Part shown: positions 54,265 to 64,000 of the stretch, one piece after another
Layout of the letters: every line of letters begins with the position of its first letter
How positions within the stretch are numbered: position 1 is the stretch's first letter
Origin: Sunxiuqinia sp963678245
GTDB lineage: Bacteria; Bacteroidota; Bacteroidia; Bacteroidales; Prolixibacteraceae
Direction of reading: 5' to 3'
Length of the DNA stretch: 64,000 nucleotides
NCBI GenBank assembly: GCA_965140765.1
Contig: OZ223309.1
Span: 3,100,001-3,164,000 of the forward strand
The notes under the pieces: generated by a model
Told to the model about the DNA's origin: nothing
The model's database searches: none
The model's input: only the letters and a program-made list of their open reading frames with translations
Made by a program: the position numbers and the translations under genes

Positions 54265-56340
54265 CTACTTCAATCTCCAAACCAACACACCCGCCGTAGG
54301 AATTAATTTATCTCCAATCAATATTTCAACATCATCAGAAAGATCCATTACATAATCCTCATTCGCGTAATTCATGGCGATTCCAAACCCATCCCGGTAT
54401 TCGACAGTAATTCCTTCTGGATAGTTTTCAACACTGATATCCAAACGCTTGTACAATTTTCGTAGGACAGCGTCTTCCAAATCCCCTTGATTACTATCGG
54501 CGCCAACATAGGTTACGGTGCCTTCACCAAGTTGATTATATGTTACGGAAGCTTTCCCAGCATAAAAATCACCCGAGTATTCAGCCCAGGTTTCAGTTTC
54601 AGCATTCGGACTTAAAACATCTCCCCAACTCGTCCAGGCAAATTTCTCTTTGTCCATAGCAATCGTATCAGGAGCATAGGGTCTTAACAGATCATAAAAC
54701 TCAATGCTACTTCCAATTAGCTCATAAATTGGTTCTGCGTGTTTTGCCTCCCACAAATGGCCCAATTCATCCTGATGACCTGTGCGGCACGACATAATCA
54801 AGTTGCCACCGCCTTTCACGTAATCCGTTAGTTTTTCAACCAAGTCCAAACTCATTTGCTGATAAGCAGGAACAACAATCACTGGATATCCCGAAAAATC
54901 CATGGTGTCGCGAATAAAATCAACCGGAGAACCAAATGATTTTAAGGCTTTGTAATACTTCAAGACATGCTGCTCGGTGTCCCAAACAGTAGTCTGTTTA
55001 TTTTGATTAATTGCAACGGTATTGTCCGGATCATAAAGAATAGCCGTTTTTCGTTTTAGATAATCTGCTGGAGTTTCTCCTAAAGATGATTTTCCTCTTA
55101 ACTGCTTCACCTCTTCAATAAATTGCTGATATTCCCGCCCCCCTTGTGTAGGAGTTACGCCATCGGGGCCAACAATGCCATAGTGATACTGTTCGTAACC
55201 ATAAATGGGAGCGCGAAAACGATAGGTACAGGTAAACTGACTTCCACCTGCAAAAACATGCCACAACCACAAACGCACAGCTCCCGGAAGCGGCTGAGAA
55301 TTAATTGTCCCCCAGTTCACCTGCCCGGGCTGTAGCTCCATCACGCCATAAACAGGAGTCAGTGGCCTGAAATAATCATTAGCCATTGCAATTCGAGAAT
55401 ACTCTCCAACGCGATAACCCTTGGAACCAATCCCTTTATGCTCGCCATACACCATGTAGCGAGTATAACTGATGAAATCCAGTTCCTTGCTAGCACCAAT
55501 AAAGCGAGCGTCGTACATCGGAATGTAGTTCGTGGTAATCCACTGCTCCAGACTGACGTAATCACGAATTGTTTCCGCCTGCTCATCTAAGAATGAAGAA
55601 GTCTCATAATCACAAAAACGACTATGATCCAAACGCTGATAAAGATTCATGCCCCATTGCTCGTGCTGAGGAATATTGATTTCTGAAAAATGACGATAGG
55701 TTCCACTCCAGAAATTAGTTCCCCAGGCATCATTTAACGCATCGATGGTTTGGTACTTATTTTTTAGCCATTGGCGAAAACGTTGCTGAGCATCGTCTCC
55801 GTAATCAACATTTGAGTGAGGTTCGTTATCCAATTGCCACCCCATAATTCGATCATCATCGCCATAATGTTTAGCCAGCTCGGCAATCATCTTTTGAGCA
55901 TATTCACGATAAAATTCATTCGAGAAAGAAGCGTGCTGACGTGATCCATGATCGTATTGTGTTCCATCTTCCCGGGTAATTAAAATATCAGGATGTTTGC
56001 GAACCAACCAAACTGGTGGTGTAGCGGTCGATGTACACATAATGACTTTTAGTTGGTGTTTTGCGGCTAAACCTACGGCCTTATCCAACCATTCAAAATC
56101 ATAAACTCCTTCTTCCGGTTCCAGCTGAGCCCAGGCAAATTCAGCAAAGTGAGTAAATTCAAATCCCATTTCCGCCATTTTCTGCAAATCCCTGTCCCAT
56201 TGCGCTTCATCCCAATGCTCCGGATAATAGTAAGCACCAACCATTGTTAATTCTTCTGGAGGGAAATACCTCTCCGTTTTCTGGGCAAAACTACCGCATG
56301 ACCAGAATATCAATAAACCAATAAAGAGTTTCTTTTTCAT
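54265..56340 (-). CDS. GH42 beta-galactosidase, exported
   Basis: Glycoside hydrolase family 42. A signal peptide (about 1-19) is followed by VGAYYYPEHWDEAQWDRDL. The acid/base is Glu173 in WQLDNEPHSN, and the nucleophile is the Glu in GVMELQPGQVNW near residue 340. A trimerisation domain and a C-terminal beta domain complete 691 residues. A secreted or periplasmic GH42 probably removes beta-galactose from plant galactans. The pectin-type esterase upstream is on the same strand. Confidence 0.94.
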   Translation of the reverse strand: MKKKLFIGLLIFWSCGSFAQKTERYFPPEELTMVGAYYYPEHWDEAQWDRDLQKMAEMGFEFTHFAEFAWAQLEPEEGVYDFEWLDKAVGLAAKHQLKVIMCTSTATPPVWLVRKHPDILITREDGTQYDHGSRQHASFSNEFYREYAQKMIAELAKHYGDDDRIMGWQLDNEPHSNVDYGDDAQQRFRQWLKNKYQTIDALNDAWGTNFWSGTYRHFSEINIPQHEQWGMNLYQRLDHSRFCDYETSSFLDEQAETIRDYVSLEQWITTNYIPMYDARFIGASKELDFISYTRYMVYGEHKGIGSKGYRVGEYSRIAMANDYFRPLTPVYGVMELQPGQVNWGTINSQPLPGAVRLWLWHVFAGGSQFTCTYRFRAPIYGYEQYHYGIVGPDGVTPTQGGREYQQFIEEVKQLRGKSSLGETPADYLKRKTAILYDPDNTVAINQNKQTTVWDTEQHVLKYYKALKSFGSPVDFIRDTMDFSGYPVIVVPAYQQMSLDLVEKLTDYVKGGGNLIMSCRTGHQDELGHLWEAKHAEPIYELIGSSIEFYDLLRPYAPDTIAMDKEKFAWTSWGDVLSPNAETETWAEYSGDFYAGKASVTYNQLGEGTVTYVGADSNQGDLEDAVLRKLYKRLDISVENYPEGITVEYRDGFGIAMNYANEDYVMDLSDDVEILIGDKLIPTAGVLVWRLK

Positions 56341-56430
56341 AGTACGGAATCGTTCGTTTGATTAATTTGTTGACCGTTTAAGCTCGCTGATTTTCAGGAA
56401 CCATGACTCGTCAATTTCAATGCCATCCAG

Positions 56431-57174
56431 TTACCTTAAGTTAGTTATCAAGATATTCTTCTTCTTTAGCTCTTCGACTACCATCTTTGCAACTACATGT
56501 GCACCAAAATTATTAAAATGAGTATTATCTTGAAGTCCTTCGGGGTAATTGGGGTATTCCCCCGGATCAAGACACATGTATAATTTACGAGACTCTTGAG
56601 GTCCCATTTCAATAACCTTCATTTCTGTCAGCAGTTGCAAGTCAATAAAAGGAACATTTACTGATTCAGAAACCATTCGGGTGACTAAAGGATAGAGGCC
56701 ATGGGTATCGACCAGCGTTCCTTCATCATTAAAATTTCGTCGCACAACCGAGCTTAGCAAAATGGGATGTGCCCCTTTTTCTCCAGTTTCGCGAACGTAT
56801 TTCTCCAGATTAGCACGATAAGTTGTTACGGGATTTGTATACCGATCGGGCTTACGCTCTTTTTGATCATTGTGCCCAAATTGGATGAAGACATAATCTC
56901 CAGGCTGTAGTTTATTCAACACCTCATCCCAGTGGCCTTCGCCAATAAAACTTTTAGAACTCCGTCCATTTAATGCATGATTATCGACAACTACCCCATC
57001 CTTGAAGAACTCCTGAAACGCCATCCCCCATCCGGTTTCAGGATATCTTTTTTCCGATTTATTAGCCATTGTTGAATCGCCAACTAAATACAGATGGATT
57101 TTTCGTTCTTCTGAAGATTTAAATGCACTTAACCCGACACACATTAAGACTACGAATAAAAACCTTACTTTCAT
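56431..57174 (-). CDS. SGNH hydrolase, rhamnogalacturonan acetylesterase-like (CE12)
   Basis: Signal peptide (about 1-17), then LVGDSTMANK with catalytic Ser34, the Gly/Asn block NHALNGRSSKSF, FGHNDQK and C-terminal DNTHFNNFGAHVVA with the catalytic Asp and His. This is the CE12 arrangement that deacetylates rhamnogalacturonan. About 90 bases upstream of the GH42 gene on the same strand, it forms a small pectin-side-chain unit with it. Confidence 0.92.
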   Translation of the reverse strand: MKVRFLFVVLMCVGLSAFKSSEERKIHLYLVGDSTMANKSEKRYPETGWGMAFQEFFKDGVVVDNHALNGRSSKSFIGEGHWDEVLNKLQPGDYVFIQFGHNDQKERKPDRYTNPVTTYRANLEKYVRETGEKGAHPILLSSVVRRNFNDEGTLVDTHGLYPLVTRMVSESVNVPFIDLQLLTEMKVIEMGPQESRKLYMCLDPGEYPNYPEGLQDNTHFNNFGAHVVAKMVVEELKKKNILITNLR

Positions 57175-57664
57175 ATACTTATAATTTTATGTTTTCTCTA
57201 CTATTCGATAAAACTCTCACGTCACCACATCACAAATCCTACTGATTTTAAAAACCTTAACCTACTCACTCCATATCAATTAAATTAAAAAACTAATAAT
57301 TAAGCAAAACTACGATTGCTGGAAATATAAAAAAAATCAGATTCAACGAATGTTTTATCCTGACATGACATAGAGGCCTGCAAATCGCTTCAACTTCGAA
57401 GAAGAGCGGAATTTACATTCTCCGAAACATAACAGTAGCAGTAGCAGTAGCAGTATACACCGTTAAATCAACTGTGACTCAATGGGCGGAACGACAAGCA
57501 AAAATACGATCAATAGCAGGAACAATTGGAATGAAGGTTCATATTGATCAGCCTAAAAAAACTATACAGCTCTAGTTTAATGCAGAAAATACTATGGTTA
57601 CTCACAAAGCGGGCTGATACTATTCTTCTATTCCATCAGAAAACGTTGCGACAAAAGCAAATCA
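57175..57664. other. Non-coding gap with a short CAGTAG tandem repeat
   Basis: About 490 bases between two leftward genes. No intact gene is seen. A (CAGTAG)n stretch of 23 bases is the only structured part. Confidence 0.4.
57433..57455 (+). repeat. CAGTAG microsatellite (about 3.8 units)
   Basis: CAGTAG repeated three full times plus CAGTA. Six-base units keep reading frame, but no gene spans it. Confidence 0.9.
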
Positions 57665-58573
57665 CTAAAAATGACCAATCTCCTTTACAATTGCACTCCT
57701 CTTGTTTAGCATTTTAATAATTAAAGGATAACTAAAAACGGCAGCCAAAATAATTAATGTTCCGATGTAAAATCCCAACGACATGTATTCCGAATCCTTA
57801 AATATGAAAAAGGCCATTAGGATACCATAAATCGGCTCCATATTAATTGTTAATACTACGGAGTATGCCGATAATACTTTCATTACATCAATGGACACAA
57901 CGTAAGCATAAGCCGTGCAACCAACACCTAAAACGAGCAACCACATCCAATCTACGGCCGACGGTGCAGGTATTCCAGCGGAGAATCCACCTGTAACGAT
58001 AAGTAAAAAGGTAATCCCGATAAATCCACTTCCCATTTCGTAAAAACTAATAACAACCGGGTTGTATTTAGGTATAAATGTTTTATTGAGTACTGTAAAA
58101 AGGCCGGCCAAAAATGCTGAGATCAAAGCTGTAACGATACCCCATTTGTATTGAAACTCGAATTGAAAAATTAAGTAAAGACCAATAAGGATAATGGTTC
58201 CAATAATTACCTCGAACCAAATAAATCGTCGTCGGGTAATTATGGGCTCAAGTATACTTGTAAAAAGAGTTGTAGAAGCCATGCAACCTAAAGTGACCGA
58301 CACATTTGAAATTTTAACAGCATGAAAAAAAGTAATCCAATGCGCAGCAACGATCAGTCCGACACCAAGTGTTTGCAATATGGCACGTGACGAATACACA
58401 ACTGATCGCTTCCGAAAAAACAAAAAAACTCCTACAGTAACAAAGGCTATCAACATACGATACCAGACCATTTCGATAGCCGGCAAACTAATTAGCTTAC
58501 CAATAATGGCTGTAAAACCTAAGATAAAAACAATAAAATGAAGCTTGATATGATTTTTTAGCAGATCGCTCAT
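57665..58573 (-). CDS. EamA/DMT-family transporter
   Basis: Ten-helix drug/metabolite exporter-type protein with two EamA repeats. The start before SDLLKNHIKLHF is chosen; a longer frame adds 14 residues without a membrane role. Substrate unknown. It is divergent from the TonB receptor gene. Confidence 0.87.
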   Translation of the reverse strand: MSDLLKNHIKLHFIVFILGFTAIIGKLISLPAIEMVWYRMLIAFVTVGVFLFFRKRSVVYSSRAILQTLGVGLIVAAHWITFFHAVKISNVSVTLGCMASTTLFTSILEPIITRRRFIWFEVIIGTIILIGLYLIFQFEFQYKWGIVTALISAFLAGLFTVLNKTFIPKYNPVVISFYEMGSGFIGITFLLIVTGGFSAGIPAPSAVDWMWLLVLGVGCTAYAYVVSIDVMKVLSAYSVVLTINMEPIYGILMAFFIFKDSEYMSLGFYIGTLIILAAVFSYPLIIKMLNKRSAIVKEIGHF

Positions 58574-58774
58574 ATAAATAAATATTGAGTTTTTAAATGA
58601 TTCAAGAGGCTCCAAAATACACTTTGCCGATCAAATTAAAAATGATTCTCACCTATCTTTTAAAAGCCGATTGAATAAAATCTTTAACTCAACCACATCT
58701 TTCAAGCAGAGATCACTTTCTTAAAATTAGTATTACTTAACTTCTCTTAATATTTATTGTTATATATTATTCAT

Positions 58775-58782
58775 TATGTTTG
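58775..58782 (+). promoter_or_regulatory. -7 box (TAnnTTTG) of the TonB receptor-DUF4249 unit
   Basis: TATGTTTG contains the ATG of the longest frame, so transcription would begin downstream of that ATG. This supports the later start at the signal peptide. Confidence 0.4.
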
Positions 58783-58838
58783 TATCGAATAAAAAAAACA
58801 GATCATTAATCACCATTAAACTTCTTACACATCGTGCT

Positions 58839-61226
58839 ATGGCGAAAATCTCTACGCTCATTCTTTTCATGCTATTTGCCCATGCAACATTGGCACAAAC
58901 ATTTACCATCAGTGGCTATATTACCGACCATCTGAATGGAGAACGCTTGCTAAATGCAAACATTTACGAACCGAATAACCTCAGGGGAACCATTTCGAAC
59001 AATTACGGCTTTTACAGTTTAACCCTACCCCAAGACAACTACACAATCAATTGTTCTTATGTTGGTTATCAGGAAAACTCATTTGTAATAAACCTAACTT
59101 CAGACACAGTAATTGATTTCAAGCTCCTCCCTCAGGTAGATCTGGAGGAAGTTTTGATTGTGGGCCAGCAAACGGAATCAAAATTAAAAAGCACACAAAT
59201 TAGCCGGGACAATATTTCGGTTGATAAAATTCAAAGCCTACCGGCATTTTTAGGCGAAGCTGATGTTATAAAAACGATTCAGCTGCTTCCCGGAGTTCAA
59301 TCGGGAACAGAAGGAACAAGCGGCCTTTACGTGCGAGGCGGTGGCCCCGACCAAAATCTAATTTTGCTGGATGATGTGCCGATATATAATGCCAACCATT
59401 TGTTTGGATTCTTCTCCGTTTTCAATCCCGATGCTATAAAAACGGTTTCAATATACAAAGGTGGGTTTCCTGCGCGTTTTGGAGGCAGGCTCTCTTCGGT
59501 TCTCGACATCAGGCTAAAAGATGGCAACAGCCAGCAATTACACGGGAATTTTTCAATTGGACTCATTTCTTCAAAACTAAATATTGAAGGCCCCATTGTA
59601 AAAGACCAGACAACTTTCAACCTTTCGCTGCGGCGAACTTATGCCGACTTATTAATGCGCCCGTTAATAAAATCCAGCTCTGGCGGTGAAGATGACGGCG
59701 GCTATTTTTTCCATGATGTGAACCTGAAACTAAGCCATAAGTTTTCGGATCGTAGCAAGCTTTACCTAAGTACTTATGCCGGAAAAGACAAAGCATTCTC
59801 AAACTACGACTACAGCTATGGAAGTGAAGATATGAGATGGCAGGAAAAGGAGAAATTTCACCTTGCCTGGGGAAATATTACAACGGCACTCCGATGGAAC
59901 TACCTACTCACAAACAAGCTTTTCGTCAATACAACATTAACCTACAGCAATTATTTATTTGATATTCAAGAGCACACGTCACAAAAAAATAAAACAACCG
60001 GAGAACGAGGCGATGAATACAAAATGTCATATAAATCGGGCATTGAAGATATTGGCGCAAAAGTTGATTTCGACTACTATCCGATCCCGGATCACCGGAT
60101 TAAATTTGGAGCTAACTTCGTTCATCATACTTTTAAACCAGGCATTATGGCTTATAAAGAAAGTTACGACAATTCGGCTGACATTGACACCACTTACGGC
60201 AATTCAAATATCAATGCCAATGAGTTTTACGCCTATATTGAAGACAACTTCGAGATCAACAGAAAACTAAGCGTCAATCTCGGGCTTCATGCTTCGGGGT
60301 TTAATGTCGATGGAGAGTTTTACTCATCACTACAACCACGAATATCGGCAAGATATTTAGCCAATAACCGCCTATCGTTTAAAGCTGCCTATTCAAAAAT
60401 GAATCAGTACATTCATTTATTATCTTCGGCAACAATCAGCCTACCGACTGACTTGTGGCTTCCAACAACGAAAAAAGTAAAACCACAAAACGCCCATCAG
60501 TTTTCGGTTGGCACAGTATACCAGTTAAAAAAAGGAATCGACTTCAGTGTAGAAGGCTTTTACAAATCGATGGACAATTTATTGGAATACAAAGATGGAG
60601 CCTCTTACATCGGAACATCTACCGGATGGCAGGAAAAAGTTGAAATGGGAAAAGGTTGGTCTTATGGCACCGAGTTACTACTACAAAAAACAACCGGGAA
60701 AACAACGGGCTGGATTGGATACACCTTATCGTGGGCAGACCGACAATTCGAAAACCTCAACTTTGGCGAAAAATTTAGTGCTCGCTACGATCGCCGTCAC
60801 GATGTTAGCTTTGTCATGACTCATCGCTTTTCAGACCGATTTGACATTGGCCTGACTTGGGTTTATGGAACAGGAAATGCAGTCACTCTTCCAACACAAG
60901 CTGTTTTATCACCAACAGTCCCTTTTTATAATAACTATTATTCCGACTATTCTTGGAATTATGAATACTATGGAAAACGAAACAACTACCGCACACCCTC
61001 TTATCACCGAATGGATGTGGGTTTTAACTTCCATAAGAAGAAGAAACATGGAATACGCACCTGGAACATCAGCTTCTACAACGTGTACTCCAGACAAAAC
61101 CCTTTCTTCCTGTTTTTCGAAGAATCAACCAACAGCGATTTTCAGCAAACAGGCAATACTAAATTATTGAAGCAATTCAGCTTATTCCCAATCATTCCAT
61201 CATTCTCATATAGTTTCAAATTTTAA
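58839..61226 (+). CDS. TonB-dependent receptor with carboxypeptidase-like domain
   Basis: Outer-membrane transporter. From the ATG before AKISTLILFMLFAHATLAQ it has a signal peptide, then a CarboxypepD_reg domain (FTISGYITDHLNGERLLNAN), a plug domain with LYVRGGGPDQNLILLDDVPI and a barrel ending SFSYSFKF. Paired with a DUF4249 lipoprotein ten bases downstream, the usual arrangement for this receptor class. Substrate unknown. Confidence 0.9.
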   Translation: MAKISTLILFMLFAHATLAQTFTISGYITDHLNGERLLNANIYEPNNLRGTISNNYGFYSLTLPQDNYTINCSYVGYQENSFVINLTSDTVIDFKLLPQVDLEEVLIVGQQTESKLKSTQISRDNISVDKIQSLPAFLGEADVIKTIQLLPGVQSGTEGTSGLYVRGGGPDQNLILLDDVPIYNANHLFGFFSVFNPDAIKTVSIYKGGFPARFGGRLSSVLDIRLKDGNSQQLHGNFSIGLISSKLNIEGPIVKDQTTFNLSLRRTYADLLMRPLIKSSSGGEDDGGYFFHDVNLKLSHKFSDRSKLYLSTYAGKDKAFSNYDYSYGSEDMRWQEKEKFHLAWGNITTALRWNYLLTNKLFVNTTLTYSNYLFDIQEHTSQKNKTTGERGDEYKMSYKSGIEDIGAKVDFDYYPIPDHRIKFGANFVHHTFKPGIMAYKESYDNSADIDTTYGNSNINANEFYAYIEDNFEINRKLSVNLGLHASGFNVDGEFYSSLQPRISARYLANNRLSFKAAYSKMNQYIHLLSSATISLPTDLWLPTTKKVKPQNAHQFSVGTVYQLKKGIDFSVEGFYKSMDNLLEYKDGASYIGTSTGWQEKVEMGKGWSYGTELLLQKTTGKTTGWIGYTLSWADRQFENLNFGEKFSARYDRRHDVSFVMTHRFSDRFDIGLTWVYGTGNAVTLPTQAVLSPTVPFYNNYYSDYSWNYEYYGKRNNYRTPSYHRMDVGFNFHKKKKHGIRTWNISFYNVYSRQNPFFLFFEESTNSDFQQTGNTKLLKQFSLFPIIPSFSYSFKF

Positions 61227-61236
61227 TTGAGTAATC

Positions 61237-62229
61237 ATGAAAAAATATATTCTCCCCACACTAGTATTGGCTAGTCTTTTTATTGCCTCCTGTACAAAAA
61301 CAATCGATTTTAAAGAAGGAGATACTGATCAGAAAATTGTCGTCAACAGTATAATGTGCCCCGACAGCACCTTTAAGGTTAGGATCACCAAAAGTCAATC
61401 AGTGCTACGCGACTTCTACTTCGAGGTGGTAACAAACGCACAGGTCTCGCTGCTTGAAGATGGCAATAAAGTTGGACAGGCAAAGGAAGAAAGCGGTTAC
61501 TATCAGATCGCAGATTTTAAACCGCAAGCAGGAAAAAACTATCAACTAGAAGTAATCGCCGGCGACAAAATAATTACTGCCGAAACAAATATTCCCAATC
61601 CCGTTGAAATCATTGAAACAGACACCTCAACAATAGAAAATGACTGGGGAAACAGATCACTAGATCTCAAAATAAAGTTTCGGGATTCTCCAAACGAAGA
61701 CTACTATAGAATTTCAGTTTCTCGGGAGTATCTTTATCGATACAAATATGACTATGACTCGTCAACCTATATTCTCCAAAACTCGCCAGTGTACATTTAC
61801 CCGGACGATCCGGTTTTTACAAATTTATATAGCAACTTTGGTGGAGATGAAATGGACATGGGACCTGGAAATGATTACAACATCTTCTCAGACGACTTTT
61901 TTAATGGAAAAAACTACAGTATTCATCTTAAGCTTAATTCCAGTTTTTATGCCAATGATAATATGATTTACGAGAAATATATTATTCATTTTCAAAAGCT
62001 TTCAAAAGATATGTTCTACTTTTTGAAATACCTCAATTTATACGACTACTATCGAGATGATCCGTTCTCGGAGCCAGTACAGGTATACTCGAATGTGATA
62101 GAGGGTGCAGGAATTGTTGCCGGATTCGATGACAGCTCTCCGCTGGTGCTTGAAAAAATTTACCAACCTTTTTCCATGGACACTATTCAGCCCGAAACAT
62201 CAGGATATGGAGGCGGATATCATTATTGA
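61237..62229 (+). CDS. DUF4249 family lipoprotein
   Basis: Lipoprotein with lipobox FIASC (Cys19). The N-terminal half is an immunoglobulin-like region (QKIVVNSIMCPDSTFKVRIT) and the C-terminal half ends in a glycine/tyrosine tail. DUF4249 proteins sit beside TonB receptors in Bacteroidota and are thought to be their surface partners, as SusD is for SusC. Transcribed with the receptor. Confidence 0.9.
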   Translation: MKKYILPTLVLASLFIASCTKTIDFKEGDTDQKIVVNSIMCPDSTFKVRITKSQSVLRDFYFEVVTNAQVSLLEDGNKVGQAKEESGYYQIADFKPQAGKNYQLEVIAGDKIITAETNIPNPVEIIETDTSTIENDWGNRSLDLKIKFRDSPNEDYYRISVSREYLYRYKYDYDSSTYILQNSPVYIYPDDPVFTNLYSNFGGDEMDMGPGNDYNIFSDDFFNGKNYSIHLKLNSSFYANDNMIYEKYIIHFQKLSKDMFYFLKYLNLYDYYRDDPFSEPVQVYSNVIEGAGIVAGFDDSSPLVLEKIYQPFSMDTIQPETSGYGGGYHY

Positions 62230-62390
62230 AGGAATTAAATAATGCCTGTGTGGATCGGCTTTGAGACAACAGACTCACCCCAATACCAGATAAAGACGCA
62301 CAAAAAAGATATGAGCTCTTCCTATGGTGGAATGGTTTCATAAATCTCAAAAACAAGTCTAAAATAGCACATTCAAGATTAGCGATCTTA

Positions 62391-62430
62391 CCCTACCCAA
62401 CAGATAACAAGTAGGGTTTCTTTTGCTTTT
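62391..62430 (+). terminator. Intrinsic terminator after the DUF4249 gene
   Basis: CCCTAC pairs with GTAGGG across a 14-base loop and is followed by TTTCTTTTGCTTTT. Moderate because of the loop size. Confidence 0.6.
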
Positions 62431-62471
62431 ACCCAGATTAAATTTCTTGATAACATTCCCTAATCTCCCGC

Positions 62472-62502
62472 TTTGCCCCACCCCAAAAAATGCTTACTTT
62501 TG
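62472..62502 (+). promoter_or_regulatory. Promoter of pheT
   Basis: TTTG, 19 bases, then TACTTTTG: a well-spaced Bacteroidota -33/-7 pair, 52 bases before the pheT ATG. Confidence 0.75.
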
Positions 62503-62554
62503 TCGGTCTCAAAAAGACTGACGTTCTCAAATTCAGTTTAAAAGCATTGCAATT

Positions 62555-64000
62555 ATGAAGATTTCTTACAAATGGTTGAAAGACTATATAAATACAGACC
62601 TGACTCCTCAGCAGCTGGAAGAAGTGCTGACCCAAACCGGCCTTGAGGTTGGTGGTATTGAAGAAGTTGAAAGCATCAAAGGCGGGCTTCGCGGATTGCT
62701 TATTGGCGAAGTATTAACCTGCGAGAAGCACCCAAACTCAGACCACCTCAGTAAAACAACGGTTGATGTTGGCACAGGAAATGTATTGCCAATTGTATGT
62801 GGGGCACCCAATGTTGCTGCCGGACAAAAAGTTGTGGTAGCTACAGTAGGAACAACTCTTTATAATGGCAATGACGAATTTGTAATCAAACGTGCTAAAA
62901 TTCGTGGAGAAGAATCGCAAGGAATGATTTGCGCCGAAGATGAAATCGGTGTTGGAGAAAATCATGATGGGATTATGGTTTTACCCGAAGATTCAGTGGT
63001 TGGAACTCCGGCCAGCGAATTTTTCAAGGTGGAATCCGATTTCGCCATTGAAATTGATTTGACACCCAACCGAATTGACGGAGCATCACACATTGGTGTT
63101 GCGCGCGATTTGGCCGCCTACCTGAAACAAGAAAAAGACATTTCATATACCAAGCCATCAGTTGATGCATTTAAGGTGGATGACCATTCATTGGAACTTC
63201 CGGTTGAAGTGGTAAATCCCGAAGCTTGTCCACGATACTCCGGAGTAACGATCTCAGGAATTGAAATTAAGAAATCGCCAGACTGGTTTCAAAACCGACT
63301 GAAAGCAATCGGGCTCTCGCCAATCAATAATGTAGTAGATATTACCAACTACGTTTTGTTTGAAACCGGCCAACCGCTACATGCTTTTGATGCTGAAGAA
63401 ATTGCAGGCAATCGAGTGATTGTAAAAACGATGTCCTCCGGAAGCAAATTTGTCACTCTGGATGATGTGGAACGTGAGCTGCACGAAGACGACCTGATGA
63501 TTTGCAATGCAGAAGAAGGTATGTGTATTGGCGGTGTTTTTGGTGGTATCAAGTCGGGTGTAAAGGAATCAACGACCTCCGTTTTCTTGGAGTCGGCTTG
63601 TTTCGATCCTGTTTTTATTCGTAAAACAGCTCGTCGTCATGGACTGAATACCGACGCCTCATTCCGTTTTGAAAGAGGCACTGACCCCAACGGAGTCATT
63701 TACGCTTTAAAGCGGGCTGCAATGCTGATTAAAGAAATTGCGGGAGGAAAAATCTCTTCAGAAATCGTTGATATCTATCCAGAGCCAATTGAAGACTTTA
63801 AAGTTGAAGTGAGCTATGCCAATATCAAACGGCTGATTGGCAAAGATCTTGGCGCCGAACGAATCAAACTGATTTTGGAAGGTCTGGAAATTAAGATTGA
63901 TGAAGAAACGGAAACCGGACTGTCGCTTTCTGTTCCTCCATATCGTGTTGATGTGAAACGCGAAGCCGACGTTATTGAAGAAATCCTCCGCATATACGGC
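62555..64000 (+). CDS. pheT: Phenylalanine-tRNA ligase beta subunit (5' part)
   Basis: Beta subunit of the heterotetrameric PheRS. It opens MKISYKWLKDYINTDLTPQQ. The EMAP-like tRNA-binding domain follows (LLIGEVLTCEKHPNSDHLSK), then B3/B4 editing-domain segments (VVDITNYVLFETGQPLHAFD) and the start of B5. The frame is open to the right edge with 482 codons present out of about 800-820 expected. Own promoter. Confidence 0.97.
   Translation, partial: MKISYKWLKDYINTDLTPQQLEEVLTQTGLEVGGIEEVESIKGGLRGLLIGEVLTCEKHPNSDHLSKTTVDVGTGNVLPIVCGAPNVAAGQKVVVATVGTTLYNGNDEFVIKRAKIRGEESQGMICAEDEIGVGENHDGIMVLPEDSVVGTPASEFFKVESDFAIEIDLTPNRIDGASHIGVARDLAAYLKQEKDISYTKPSVDAFKVDDHSLELPVEVVNPEACPRYSGVTISGIEIKKSPDWFQNRLKAIGLSPINNVVDITNYVLFETGQPLHAFDAEEIAGNRVIVKTMSSGSKFVTLDDVERELHEDDLMICNAEEGMCIGGVFGGIKSGVKESTTSVFLESACFDPVFIRKTARRHGLNTDASFRFERGTDPNGVIYALKRAAMLIKEIAGGKISSEIVDIYPEPIEDFKVEVSYANIKRLIGKDLGAERIKLILEGLEIKIDEETETGLSLSVPPYRVDVKREADVIEEILRIYG

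Noticed and set aside
57433..57455. CAGTAG repeat as a phase-variation switch
   Set aside because: The unit is six bases, so it keeps frame, and it is neither inside a gene nor close to a promoter.
1..64000. CRISPR arrays, insertion sequences, prophage or restriction systems
   Set aside because: I found no spaced repeat array, transposase, integrase, phage structural gene or restriction enzyme anywhere in the window.

Overview
The window is a 64 kb stretch of chromosome from a member of the Bacteroidota. The evidence is promoter boxes of the form TAnnTTTG, TonB-dependent receptors with carboxypeptidase-like N-terminal domains, DUF4831 and DUF4249 proteins, a bacterial GH3 protein, a thiamine-riboswitch TonB receptor, and very few Shine-Dalgarno sites. 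The anaerobe-type gene cluster in the second half fits a facultative or strict anaerobe such as a marine or sediment Marinilabiliales/Prolixibacteraceae type. That family-level placement is a guess.

Region 1 (1-17.9 kb) is mostly housekeeping: orphan hisIE, a lipid kinase, bipA/typA, a ketopantoate reductase-like gene, a POT peptide transporter, the bifunctional NAD(P)HX repair enzyme, a DUF4831 protein, PepD, and a tamA-tamB operon for outer-membrane biogenesis. It also holds two dead genes: a GNAT acetyltransferase with an internal deletion, and a short relic of a sensor-kinase N-terminus.

Region 2 (18.2-31.7 kb) is rich in envelope and stress proteins: AI-2E-type permease, YihY, a 48-residue Lmo0937-like peptide, CsbD, an AsmA-like protein, a DUF3185-like peptide, GH3, an acidic coiled-coil lipoprotein, MscS, a PAS histidine kinase, an AraC regulator, an M48 lipoprotein protease and a SUI1 factor.

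Region 3 (31.8-43.1 kb) has a beta-carbonic-anhydrase-like protein, a TonB receptor behind a TPP riboswitch (probable thiamine uptake), Hsp20, a ZntB/CorA transporter, a glycosyltransferase, an inositol monophosphatase, PIN-PhoH, FolC, and two identical tRNA-Val(UAC) genes separated by a terminator-like hairpin.

Region 4 (43.1-54.2 kb) is the most interesting part. Directly after tRNA-Val lies a compact, mostly overlapping operon. It encodes three NifX/NifB-type cofactor proteins, two glycine-rich DUF5320-like mini-proteins, a DUF89 phosphatase, two MinD-type ATPases with inserted 2x[4Fe-4S] ferredoxin domains and a shortened Mrp/NBP35 ATPase. These are the hallmark parts of the 'orange protein' (ORP) complex of anaerobes such as Desulfovibrio. 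They are joined here by TrmO, GTP cyclohydrolase II, a thioesterase, a COG1237-type metallo-hydrolase, a CoA-disulfide-reductase-like flavoprotein and an archaeal-type peroxiredoxin. The cluster ends in a freshly broken membrane-protein gene and a 15-base copy of the tRNA-Val T-arm, so it may be an island inserted at the tRNA. No integrase is present.

Region 5 (54.2-64 kb) has a secreted GH42 beta-galactosidase, a rhamnogalacturonan-acetylesterase-like SGNH hydrolase, an EamA transporter, a TonB receptor paired with a DUF4249 lipoprotein, and the 5' two-thirds or so of pheT, which runs off the window.
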